From Earliella scabrosa (taxonomy: Eukaryota > Basidiomycota > Agaricomycetes > Polyporales > Polyporaceae): DNA of 64,000 nt. Where the stretch lies: NCBI GenBank assembly GCA_022605405.1, contig JABYQQ010000005.1, positions 1,736,001-1,800,000 of the forward strand, in the 5' to 3' direction. Shown piece after piece: positions 1-9,612 of this stretch. Numbering within the stretch: position 1 is the stretch's first letter; each line of letters opens with the position of its first letter. The notes beneath the pieces are model-generated. The model was not told the DNA's origin and searched no databases. It worked only from the letters and a program-made list of their open reading frames with translations. Position numbers and translations under genes: made by a program.

Positions 1-1127
1 GGAACGCTGTTGGACCGCGTCCTCTCGACTGCGACGGGCAAGTGTGAGGTTCCGGCGATGATCGACGGGCCGTACGGGGTTCCGCCGGACATTCGTCCAT
101 ACTCGACTTGCGTGTTCATCGCCGGTGAGAAATTCTTTGTCATTGCCATGCCTCCTACCACTTGACTGACGGCAACCTCGTCGCCAGGTGGCACTGGAGT
201 CGCGTACACCCTCCCTCGGCTGCATCAGCTCCTCAGGTGAGTACATCCGACGCCCATTCTGATGTCATGGTACTAACGTCTAGCTAACACTTCAGGGACC
301 TCTCTGCCGCCAACGCATGCACCCAGCGCGTCGTCTTTGTCTGGGCGGTCCGTACGGAAGGTCAATGCCAGCCACCCTCTCTCTCCGTCGCTCCCCAAGC
401 TAACCGTCTGGCGTTCACCAGTCGAGTACGGCTGGGTCGCAGCCGAACTACAGAGAGCCCTGTCCGAGGCGCCATCCTCCCTGTCCCTCGTCCTCGATCT
501 CTACCTCACCAACGCCGGCGCCAAGGGCGAGCTCGGGAGCGTCCCGTCGCTCGGCAAGAACGAAGAAGGCGAGGCGGAGTACGACCTCGAGAAGGGCGCT
601 GCCCCCGGAAAAGACGCCCCTGGGCCCTCGCACGCCCACTCGCGCAGCGACAGCTCGGAGGAGATGAAGGAGAAGAGCCCCGCGGTGGGTGAGGGCGCGT
701 CGAAGGAGCTGCCCCGCGCAGGCGTCCGGCGCAAGTATGGCCGGCCGAACGTGTACAACATCCTTGAAGAGGAGGTCGCCGCGTCGTGTGGCCCCGTGTC
801 GGTCGATGGTGAGTTGTTGAGACTCATTTGTTTTTGCCGCATCGCGACCCGAGTCGAGTGCTCGTTCACGTTGGCGAGTGTCCCCTGACGCATGCGGGCA
901 TCACGAGATGCGGTATTGCGCCTAATGGTGACGCCGGCGCACCGAATCGATATCGTGCGTAGGGGAGCAAGTACTGATGTCTTCTTTGCTTTGTCTTTCC
1001 AGTCTCCGGACCGGATGGGCTCGTGTCGGCCGTGCGGAACGCACTGTGCGCGCCGTTTGCCGGCCCTGTGGCTAACTTGCGGGGCGCGCCGACCGTGCTG
1101 CTGAACGTGGAGCAGTTCAGGCTGTGA
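1..1127 (+). CDS. Ferric/cupric reductase, C-terminal part (partial at window edge)
   Basis: This is the C-terminal NAD(P)H-binding half of a plasma-membrane ferric reductase (FRE family), which passes electrons from cytosolic NADPH through FAD and haem to extracellular Fe(III) or Cu(II). The 5' end lies outside the window, so the membrane and FAD domains are not seen. Visible exons join across introns at about 107-186, 237-296, 360-420 and 812-1001. Diagnostic pieces are IDGPYG near the start, the nucleotide-binding GGTGVAYTLP, then VWAV, and the C-terminal SGPDGLVSAVRNAL ending NVEQFRL and TGA at 1125-1127. Between VWAV and SGPDG sits a long polar, Glu/Ser-rich insert (about 530-780), common in basidiomycete members. 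The donor choice after VWAV is uncertain between two sites 9 nt apart. The family call is firm; the substrate metal is not determined. Confidence 0.85.
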
Positions 1128-2266
1128 TGATGACATCGCTGGAGTTTTAGGTTAGGTTAGGTGACATATGGCTGTCGTGAGCTTCTGATGTAGTAGGCGA
1201 TATCAATGTTGTACACGAGCGAAACGTTCTGAACATGTATGATGTGTCAGTGACAACTTGAAGGCTGAAGCCCTGAGCTGCCCTTCCTCCTCGTCACACT
1301 CCACATCGCCTCTGCATACACAGGATGCCTCCGAGAGGACTTGTGGTCTGCCTAAAGCTATCATGACGCTGCTTAAAAAGCGACATGAAAATGGCAAAAG
1401 CCAGTTGCGATCTCCCATGCGCCTTGTGCTCGGCAGGTCAACATGTTGCGGTCCTCACCCATCCCCCCGCCAACGCTCGCCGCTAACCACTGCGCCACCG
1501 GGCCTGCGATTACTGCGCATTCTGCTCCGGCTACGATGGCTTCTAAACCCACTTGTCATACAGCGTGACGTGAACGGCTGTTCTCCTACCGCCATCTTGT
1601 TTCCCCCCTCATCCGATACCCTCAGAGCCCTCTTCATTAGCAACGATAGACGCACCAAGGTCAGCCACCGTCGAAACGGGCCAAGCAAGTTGACTCTCGG
1701 GAACGCACGATTAAGGCAGAGCCTCTCGAAGAGGAATGCGCGCCTCTGGCCTCTGAGGGAGCAATAATGCTGGAAGAAGACGACTTGGAAAGCTCCGTGG
1801 TACTGCAACCTGCGGTCCCCGCTGACGTCACGGTCTCTATCAGCGCCATCCACATAGTGCACAACTGGAAGTGGATGGGCACAATGCTAGATGCGCGAAG
1901 CACACTCAGGCTTTCCGTCATACAGAGTGAGCAGAGGTCTGGGACAGTTCTCGTGTAGATGGCCACCTCAGCAACATCCTGGGAATTTTAGGGTGGGACT
2001 GGTCGGAATAGGTCATTATCCATGTAGGATGTCCGATGTGTGCAGGACTAAGAGTGAGAAATAACTAGTAGTGGCCTAAGATACAGCGATAAGAGCGAGC
2101 GTCGATGGGGCAGCGCGTACGATGATGATGGTGGGGATGTGAATGATACAGCTTCGTCGTGAACATCGTGAGACCCGGAACAAGACAACCGCTCTATGTA
2201 TCCGAGTCCGCCGCAGCCGGGTGTTGCAATAAGTTACTGAACGATGGGGGAGAGACGATTGGTTCT
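1128..2266. other. Intergenic, no supported gene
   Basis: This 1.1 kb lies between the ferric reductase and RCF2, which converge here, so it should hold both 3' ends. Open frames such as 1258-1767 show no recognisable domain and no splice-consistent extension. On the minus strand, 1487-1497 matches a perfect tRNA-type A box (TGGCGCAGTGG), followed about 90-110 nt later by T4 and T5 runs, but no credible B box or cloverleaf is present. Confidence 0.5.
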
Positions 2267-3079
2267 TCAGTGTGCATGTGCGGGGGAGGGCTTGGAGACG
2301 GAGAGCGGGCCCAAGCGGGCTTCGATCTCGCGCTCCTCCCTCTCCTTCTCCTCGAGGATGTTCTGCCACGAGTGGTCGACGTTGCGGGTCTGGGCCGCCT
2401 GGGAGCGCTGGCTCTGGGTGAGGATGCCGGCGGCGATGAGGACGCCGATGGTGAGGCCCTGTGCCCACATACGGGCCTGGACGACCTTTTGGGGTGTGCT
2501 CTGGTAGCTACATGTCCAAGGATGTCAGCAAGTGCGTGACATTGGTCCGGAGGAAAGGAACAGATGAACAAGCAGGAAGAGGGACGTACCGATTACGCAT
2601 CACAATCGTCCCCGCAATGGCCATACTCGCTGCCCAGCTGCCGAGGATGACCTTGTACTGGTTGCGCATCGCCCAGTCCTTGAGCTTCCCTGCGCTGCTG
2701 AGGGCCTCCCATCTGCGCTCGGTGACCTCTTCCTCGCGGTCGAGCAAGGCCTTGCCTGCGCCGGTCCAGGTGGACTTGTCGAACTCGACGCCGCGGCGCT
2801 CGGCCTGGATGGCGAAGGCGGGGCCGACGACGAGGATGATGCCGAGCACCTTGAGCTGGGGGGAGAGGGCGCGGAAGGCGGGCCAGCGGCGGTGGAGGTA
2901 GAAGGTGGCGGGGAGGGAGATGGCGAGGCCGGCGGCGACGCCCTCGACTGCGCCGCGGACGGTTGCGCGCTGGTGGCCGGCGAGCTCTTCTTCGGTTGCG
3001 AACTACGAAGGAGGGTGGGAGGTGCGTTGGTGGATTTGGATAGAGTGAGGGAGTTTGGGCGGGCAGGACGTACCTTCAT
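2267..3079 (-). CDS. RCF2: Respiratory supercomplex factor 2 (HIG1-type, mitochondrial)
   Basis: This is an inner mitochondrial membrane protein that associates with the cytochrome bc1-cytochrome c oxidase supercomplex. Three exons: 3079-3074 (only Met-Lys), 3002-2590 and 2507-2267, with introns of 71 and 82 nt; the frame closes. The N-terminus reads MKFATEEELAGHQRATVRG, matching the fungal Rcf2 start, and is followed by a first hydrophobic segment. The HIG1 core is visible as NQYKVILGSWAASMAIAG, then KVVQARMWAQGLTIGVLIAAG, aligning well with yeast Rcf2 (KYKIITGAWAAS and IVQARMYAQFITVG). The C-terminus is charged and probably coiled. The ATG at 3079 is chosen because the 6-nt first exon restores the family's conserved MK start. 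It converges with the ferric reductase and diverges from the E2-like gene downstream of 3587. Confidence 0.88.
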
Positions 3080-3586
3080 GGTTGATAATCTATGCGAGGG
3101 TGCCTGTGAGATCTACTGGATGTGCGTCTAGCAAGAAGAGGCTGCTATAGTAGGTGGCGGAGGGCGAGGACAGGAGCTCGCCTAGTAGTAGGTAGTGGGC
3201 TGGCCGGAGTGGGGTAAGCGGGCAAGTCTTTATAACGATGGTATTTTGAAGACGGGCGGGTCGAGCCGCGCCGGAAGGAGGGCGTCCGGGGTGGCGGAGT
3301 AAACCGGGATGAGCGAGATCGCGGGCTCGTGTGCGGCCAGTGCAGGAGACGGGGCGGCTCGTGTCAGACTTGCTCAGCGCAACGCAGACTCTGGCCAGAG
3401 ACCGTCCAGTCTCGCCCAACGCCCTCCGAATACATCCTCTCCCCTCATTGGCCACACCCTTCCGTCTCTCGTGGCGCACGTCCATCCAAGGCCCGGATCA
3501 CTCATCAAGCGCCCAACGACCGACGTCGCTTAGCGAGCGTCTATGCTGCAGTTACTGGACTGAGCTCTCCCGCGCATCTGTCTCGG

Positions 3587-4496
3587 ATGGCGTCCAGGAT
3601 GCTCTCCAGCTTTGTTCCCGCCCCCATCGTCGATCTCTCCTCGCCCGCAAAGGCCAGGGCCCACCGCCAGGGCACCCGCCATGGCAGCATCACGGAGCTC
3701 GCCACTCCCGCCCTCACCCGCACCGCCGTCTCCCTCGAGTATGCCTCCCTCCGCCATACCGGCCACTGCCCATTAGGCATGTATGTCACCCCGTCCCCGG
3801 ACAATCTCATGGTCTGGGACGCTGTCTTCTTTGTACACCAAGGTCTGTGTCTGCTTGCGATGTCTGTCGTACGCGCATGCTGACTGCAGTCGCCGCAGGA
3901 TACTACACGGACTCGATCCTCAAGTTCCGGTTGACCTTCCCGTCCAACTACCCAGAGCGTCCCCCGGTCGTTCAGTTCCTCACAGACGTCTTCCACCCCC
4001 TCATCTCCCAGCAGGACGGCACGTTCAACCTCGCGCCGCGCTTCCGCCCCTGGAGGTGCGTCCCCCGCTCCTCACTCTGCATACCCCCTCATATGGTACC
4101 ACAGGCCGAAAGAACACCACGTCTTCGACGTCCTCCATTGGGTTAAAGCCGCCTTCAAGAAGCACGCGCTAGACGAGATCAAGGAGGCCGACTGCTTCAA
4201 CAAGGAGGCATACAGGTGCGTCCCCCTCGCCCCCTCCCGTTTCGACCACCATATCCATGCCTTTCTCGTCTACTTCAAGGCTGTACCATGACACGACCTC
4301 CTCCTTTGCGGCCCTCGCGACGCAGTCCTCCATGCTCTCCCAGTCCGCGTCCGCCCTCTTCGACAAGGACCACCCCTCGATGGCCGGCAAGGGCACCCAC
4401 AGCATGCAGTTCAAGGAGCTCAAGCCCGACCAGCTAGCCGCTCTCCGCGCAAAGCTCGGCCTCCAGGACTGGGACGAGCAGCCGCAGTCGTCCTGA
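3587..4496 (+). CDS. AKTIP/Fused-toes-like ubiquitin E2 variant
   Basis: The four exons are 3587-3842, 3899-4055, 4105-4215 and 4280-4496, all with GT-AG introns and a consistent frame. The product (about 246 aa) has a UBC fold: SLEYASLRHTGHCPLGMYV, then MVWDAVFFVHQG, YYTDSILKFRLTFPSNYPE and DVFHPL, followed by FNKEAYRLYHD. These match AKTIP/FTS (LEYSLL, MWFGVIFIRHGLY, NYPDG, FHPL, LNPEAAVLY). The catalytic-cysteine region carries no Cys at the expected site (HPLISQQDGTFNLAPRF), as in UEV proteins, so it should not conjugate ubiquitin. AKTIP works with Hook proteins and FHIP in dynein-based early endosome transport, known also in filamentous fungi; that role is inferred here. The start at 3587 is the first ATG of the open exon; another ATG five codons in is possible. 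Confidence 0.82.
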
Positions 4497-5039
4497 AGCC
4501 CTTCAGGGTGCGCTCTGAAGTTTGATGTATCATGGTGAGTGAGTTCCAGCTTTTGTATGGGTTCCGTTCTCTGATCGTGCCGTCAGATATCTGCTGCGGC
4601 GTATATACCACCAGCTATCCCAGTGCGCGCATACATATAATGCTCTTCGTCTTGCTTGTAATCCATCCCGTTCCCGGCTCGGCGCCGGACGCTCGATCGT
4701 GCTCTAATGTGACACGCTGTATCGATTTCGCTCGTATAAATGTCCTCTGTCGGCCTCAGGTCCGCAAGGTATCATGCAATTATTATATAGGGTACAAGGT
4801 AACGTCTACTCTAGAGTGCTAACGCGTGACGACGACGATGACGGCGATGTCGTTATAGGAAGGTATGTGTAGGCTGTAACGTGTCCGTGTACGGGGGATA
4901 CTATGTGGTCAGACTGGGGATATCGATACTATACAAGCGGTGTAGGATAGATACGTCGGTGCGGGCGATGCCTCTGGAGTCTACTCTACTTGCCCGGGCG
5001 CAACACATGCGCAGGCGGGACGCGACAATTCAGTCTAGC

Positions 5040-5063
5040 GGGGATGGGGATGGGGATGGGAAT
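5040..5063. repeat. Hexanucleotide microsatellite (GGGGAT)n
   Basis: Three perfect GGGGAT units followed by one variant GGGAAT unit, in the 3' flank of VIP1. It is G-rich on the plus strand. Confidence 0.8.
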
Positions 5064-5164
5064 GCACCACGACGCGCGCGCACACCTCGGGTCGAGCGAG
5101 TGGCTCGCGAGCACGGGGACCGGCTCCGCCTCTGGCTTCGACTGCGACTGCTCGACCTGAGCCA

Positions 5165-5184
5165 CAGCGCCAGCGCCAGCGCCA
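5165..5184. repeat. Short (GCGCCA)n tandem repeat
   Basis: About three units of a CAGCGC/GCGCCA hexamer in the same convergent intergenic region as the GGGGAT repeat. It gives an Ala-Ser-rich reading in one frame, which explains the spurious open frames here. Confidence 0.7.
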
Positions 5185-5342
5185 CGAGAGCTCCTCCGAG
5201 ACTTGCGAGACCGCCTCGAGCCCGCGTCCTCTCCCCCTCCCCCTCCACCCCTCGCGGGCCTCATCTCAGGGGACTCCGGAATAGCAGTGAGAGCACCCGC
5301 CGCCCTACCATCAACGTCAGCGGCGCCCTCCGTCGCCGCGAG

Positions 5343-8300
5343 TCAAGGGTCGTCCGCAGGCGCAGTCGCCGCGACGGAGGCGTCGATGGTCTCGTAGGGC
5401 GTGTCCGGGCCGGTGTCGTCGTCGTCGGGGACGCGGCCAAAGTGCTTTGAGAGGCGCTCGACGACGAGCGCGTAGGGGAGGTGCTGCGTGAGCTTGCGCC
5501 GGGGCTGGACGTTGAGCGAGTGGCGCGCGTCGAGCGCCGAGTCGAGCACGTTGGACGAGTGCGCGCCTTCGGAGAGCGAGAGCTTGATCGAGTATTCTTT
5601 GTCGGACTTGCCTCGGCCGTGGTTCCGCTCGTAGAGCTCGAAGCTGTGAAGGGGGGTGCAGTTAGGACGGTGCGTAGGTCTGAGGGAGGGAGAAGGCTTA
5701 CGTGATGTGGGACTGAAGGCGTGGAGATGCACGCGGTCAGCTGTCAGAGCACGAAGCGAGAGATGGGCGATGGACGCACGCAGTAGTCAAGCTCCGGAAT
5801 GCGGCGATTCGCGATGGGGAGACCCGAGAGCAGGACAAGGTTGACGAGGGTGTGTATGTGGCTTTCCTTCGTGAAGTAGAGCGTCAGGCCGCACTCCTCA
5901 TTGTTGCGCGCACGCTCCAGGTCGTCCACGACGTTGCGCAGGAGTGGCAGCGACGTCAGGACACCAATTTCCTCCCTGTAGTGACCGGTCATGAGCATCG
6001 CGTCTGAAACGCTCAATCGAATAAACGGTACGCACTTCTCCTCGGGTTCGATACCGTACTCCTGCGGCGCGACAAGGTCAAACAGTGCCTTCGCGCGCCC
6101 ATACAGCTCATGCAGCCTGCGATCCTGCGGCGCCTGCTCCGGGTTGCCCTGCTCGTTGAAGATCGAGAACAAGAACGTGCGGTGGTGGAGCGCGCAGTAC
6201 TTGATCGTGTCGTACAGCTCCGAGACGCGCGAGGGGTCGAACTTTTCCTGCTTGACGTCGCAAAAGTCCTCGAAGAGCTTCTCCCAGCGCTCGCGGAACA
6301 GCCACGGCTCGTCCCCGCAGCACCAGCGCTCCTGGATCTTGTCGACGTCCATCGTCTCCCAGTTGCGGCGCATGATGTCCCGGAACGTGGAGAGCAGCTC
6401 GATCACCTCCTTGACGACCTCGACCGGCTCCTTCTTCATGCTCTTCGGCCACGTCAGCTCCGGCCGCTTCTCGGGCTCGCCGGGGCGCAGGAGGATCTTG
6501 AGCCGCTTCTTGACGTCGTCCATCAGGTCCTTGGCCGCGTTCGAGTCGTCGAGCAGGTCTTTGCGGACGATCAGCTTGGGCGGCTTCTGCGCTGGAACGG
6601 AGTTTTCGCGCCGAGGGGCGAAGCCGCTGCCGCCGTCAGTCGAGGAACGGGAGGAGTGGACGCCGCCGCTGGCCGACAGAGTGCTGGAAGTGTTGGAGGA
6701 GGGCGTCGTGTCGAAGAGCGCTGCTGCGAAGATCTCGGCGGAGGCAACAACACGACGCTCGGAGGAAGTGTATATCTGGAGTGGGATTAGACATCGCAAT
6801 CGGTGTGTACGAGAGCAGCAGAGAAGCATACCCGGACGTTCCGCAAGATGTCCTTGTCTGCACAGAGGATGTCAACAGTGGAGCAGAGATACAGTGGATG
6901 AGGTGCGCACTCATGATCGATATATCCTTCTTCATGTTCTCCCCGAGGTCACGCGATTGGTACCGCGCCGAATGGGTGAACTCGCCGCCCCACTTGAAGA
7001 CGAGTGTGAGCTTCGTCAGCTTGCGCACCTGCCCCGGCTGCTTCTTCGAGTACACAGGTTTCAGTTGCGCCTTCGTCCCGGGCAGGTCGATCTTGCTGAA
7101 CAGCGCATTGTTGAGCTGCGTGAGCTTGACGAGGTCCTCACCGTCGGCGCCGAGCCCCTTGGCCTCCTCGACCGCAGTAGCGATGAGGTTGAGCTGCGAG
7201 CGCTCCCGGAGGATAATCTCCTCGCGTTCGCCGTTGAGCAGAGTGACGAAAGGCTGCGTCCACCGTTCGCCGATGGGGAAGTTGAACTTGAGTTTCTGTT
7301 TCGGCGTCCGGTCCGCGTGCCGGAAGACGGTGACGTTGGCTTTGAGGAGCCAAGTGGGTTCTTCGACAGGCGCATCAGCGGTGGTGAGTGGCCGCTCGGG
7401 CGACGCGGCTACACGAAGGCAGAGGGACGCAAGGATCTCTGCGGCCTTGTCTATTGCGAGTGTGAGTAGGAAGCACATGGGGGGTTGAAAGAGAGAGTGG
7501 GGGAGCGCCTACCGTAATAAGTGTCGTTGCCCTTGACGAAGCTCCAGCCGTTGACGTCGATAACCTGACTCCTCTTCCCGCCATCGCACCTGAGCATATC
7601 AAATCCGCAGACCATTTGTCCAAAGCCGTCGCTGATGCGCGCAGCCCAGGCCTTCTCCTCCTCACTGAGATTGGTGATGAAGCTATTACGCCGTATGAGT
7701 GTTGCTCTCATGTAGAAGCGAAGCGATATATAGAACGCACCGGATCTCTTTGCCTTCTGTATTGCGACGCACGACGCCGTCCACAAATGGAGACTTGCGT
7801 GTCTCGGCGTGGGTGTAATCGTGTCCGACTGTGTAGACCTTGATGTCTTCGGAATTATCCACGTCGACGAACTTCTCGTAGATGTAAGACCCGTCCGTAC
7901 GGGGAAAGTTCAAGTGAGGGTCCAATTCACTCGATTTATTCCCAACCTATATATGCCCATGAGTAAGTTCGGGGTTGTTCGGATTATGGGTCTGGAAGGA
8001 GAGCAATAGAAACACGCCGGCCATACTCGCTCGTAGGGAGAGCCAGACTGATCTAGCTGAGATATCTAGCTCCCGTTAGCGCGTTGGGACACGTATGGGG
8101 TCCCCGCTGTCAACCGAACCGCACGAGCGGTGCAGAATGGCCTGTATTCCATCCCGATGCGCCACGGTACAGAAAGCTGCCTTTGAGATGTCATGCAACA
8201 GACGCATACTGATTCTATGTCTCAGGCTGGCAGTTGGTTGACGTGTATCGGAAGATGGAGTATGCCCTTCCATTGTTGAAACGAACAATCATCAACCTGA

Positions 8301-9076
8301 ACGTACCTTACGGAATAGCCGTCTGCCTCCGCCTCCCCGGAAGTAGATGTAGACATTGTGATCTTCGCCGCTGACGGGCTTCTCCACGAACGGCTTCTCC
8401 ATTACCTGCCCGTCGATAATGATAGCATTTCCATCGGGGCTCATGGTCACCTCCGGAGTAACTTGGAATCCACCGAGAGCGATACCAATCTTCTGTTTCA
8501 TTATACTCCGCAACTCCTCGTCTACTTTGGGACCGCCATCACGAGAGACTTCGAGACGGCGAGGTGTTGGGACCCCAAGATGATCAAGCACAGCACCGAC
8601 AAGCCGTCGATCCCAGAGAAGAGCCTGAGGTGGAAGATCGTTGATGCAGTACGGATTCCGTAGCTTGACGTAAGAGATGGCCTTATCCAAAGGGAAGTCG
8701 GTCGAGAAGAATGAGATGAGAACATCACACCGGGGCCAGTTCTCGACGTCTGTATAGTTCAATGAGTCACGCCGGAGCAGAGGGAGCTATATGCCGCCAC
8801 ACCTTCATCCAGGATGACTTTGTCACCGAACACCTTGACTTCGATGGCTCCATTCGAACGTTCCACCAATCTTGTTAGGATCTCGCGCATTGCCTTTGAC
8901 CGTGCTTTTACGTCCATCGCACAGATGCCCAAGATGATAGGCGGGCCAGTGTGATCGGTGAGGGCGGAGAGATCTGAGTGAGAGCCATTAGGAGAAGACG
9001 TCGATGACCTGGGGACTGATGCGGAACGAGGAGAGCGCTCAGGAGAGTTGACAAGAGAGTTGAGAAGAGAAGACAT
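5343..9076 (-). CDS. VIP1: Inositol hexakisphosphate/diphosphoinositol pentakisphosphate kinase (PPIP5K)
   Basis: This enzyme makes 1-IP7/IP8 inositol pyrophosphates, with an N-terminal ATP-grasp kinase and a C-terminal histidine-acid-phosphatase domain that opposes it. Nine exons close to 988 aa: 9076-8803, 8749-8307, 7946-7741, 7682-7513, 7450-6911, 6857-6832, 6775-5780, 5712-5702, 5643-5343. Kinase landmarks: [14 protein letters not shown] (about aa 50), [60 protein letters not shown] and [12 protein letters not shown]. Phosphatase landmarks: [10 protein letters not shown] (about aa 407), [15 protein letters not shown] and ESHIHTL (about aa 858). All match S. pombe Asp1 and S. cerevisiae Vip1. 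Exons 6 (26 nt) and 8 (11 nt) are microexons; without them [16 protein letters not shown] and ELDYCSHITFELYERN cannot be formed. Intron 2 is unusually long (360 nt). It shares a 536 bp divergent promoter with the first copper ATPase. Confidence 0.95.
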
Positions 9077-9612
9077 GGTGGTGAGCTAGTGTCGTCGATT
9101 CGTGAGCGGTTTCGTGGCGCTAAGGCCTGTAGCAATGTTTGGTGAAAGATGCAAGCAGGATAGAGGGTGTTTGAGGGAGTGGGAGGGGGAAGGACGAGGG
9201 GTGCTGGGGGTCGTCGAGCCCAAAACCACAGAATCCGCCACAGTCATTACGAGTGCTGACTAAGCAGCAGCCAATCGCGATGCATCTGAGATCCGAGCAA
9301 ACACATGCCGAGACCGATTCCCACGAGTGCGAGGGATTTGTGCGAGGACTGGAGCCAATGACGGCGCGAGCTTGTCACGGGCGCCAAGAGTGAGGCAATT
9401 TCTGAACCGTTGTTGGTCATGCTCGCCTCGACTACTTAAGCCCTCGCGAGCACTATGCCTTCGGTTTCCCCTTGTCTGTTCCGACGTAAACTCGTCTCCC
9501 CTTCACATTCTGCCGCCAGCCGCCCGACTAGACGCGTTCGAAGATGAGCACACCTTCTCGCCGCCGCGCATCCTCGCGCCAGGTCTCCCTCAGACTCCAC
9601 CATCTCCCCACC
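9077..9612. promoter_or_regulatory. Shared divergent promoter, VIP1 / copper ATPase copy A
   Basis: This is the only space between the divergent starts of VIP1 (9076, minus) and the first CCC2-type ATPase (9613, plus). It contains a CCAAT box at 9271-9275 and, at 9295-9301, GAGCAAA. The reverse complement of the latter with its flanking base, TTTGCTCG, fits the yeast Mac1 copper-response consensus TTTGC(T/G)C(A/G). A single copy of such a short motif could be chance; Mac1 sites usually act in pairs. An in-frame ATG at 9544 would extend the ATPase by 23 residues into this region. Confidence 0.4.

Larger units (their letters stand above)
4497..5342. other. Convergent intergenic region with microsatellites
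   Basis: This region separates the E2-like gene and VIP1, whose 3' ends face each other. I see no gene. Open frames on both strands between 4986 and 5450 are Arg/Ser/Gly-rich products of simple sequence and extend into the VIP1 3' end. It contains two short tandem repeats, listed separately. Confidence 0.55.

Noticed and set aside
1258..1767. 169-codon open frame downstream of the ferric reductase
   Set aside because: No domain, no homologous motif, overlapped by minus frames of similar length; probably 3' UTR and spacer.
5991..7469. 492-codon open frame on the plus strand
   Set aside because: It lies wholly antisense to VIP1 exons whose minus-strand reading gives conserved kinase/phosphatase motifs; the plus product is Ser/Arg-rich without any domain and crosses VIP1 introns.
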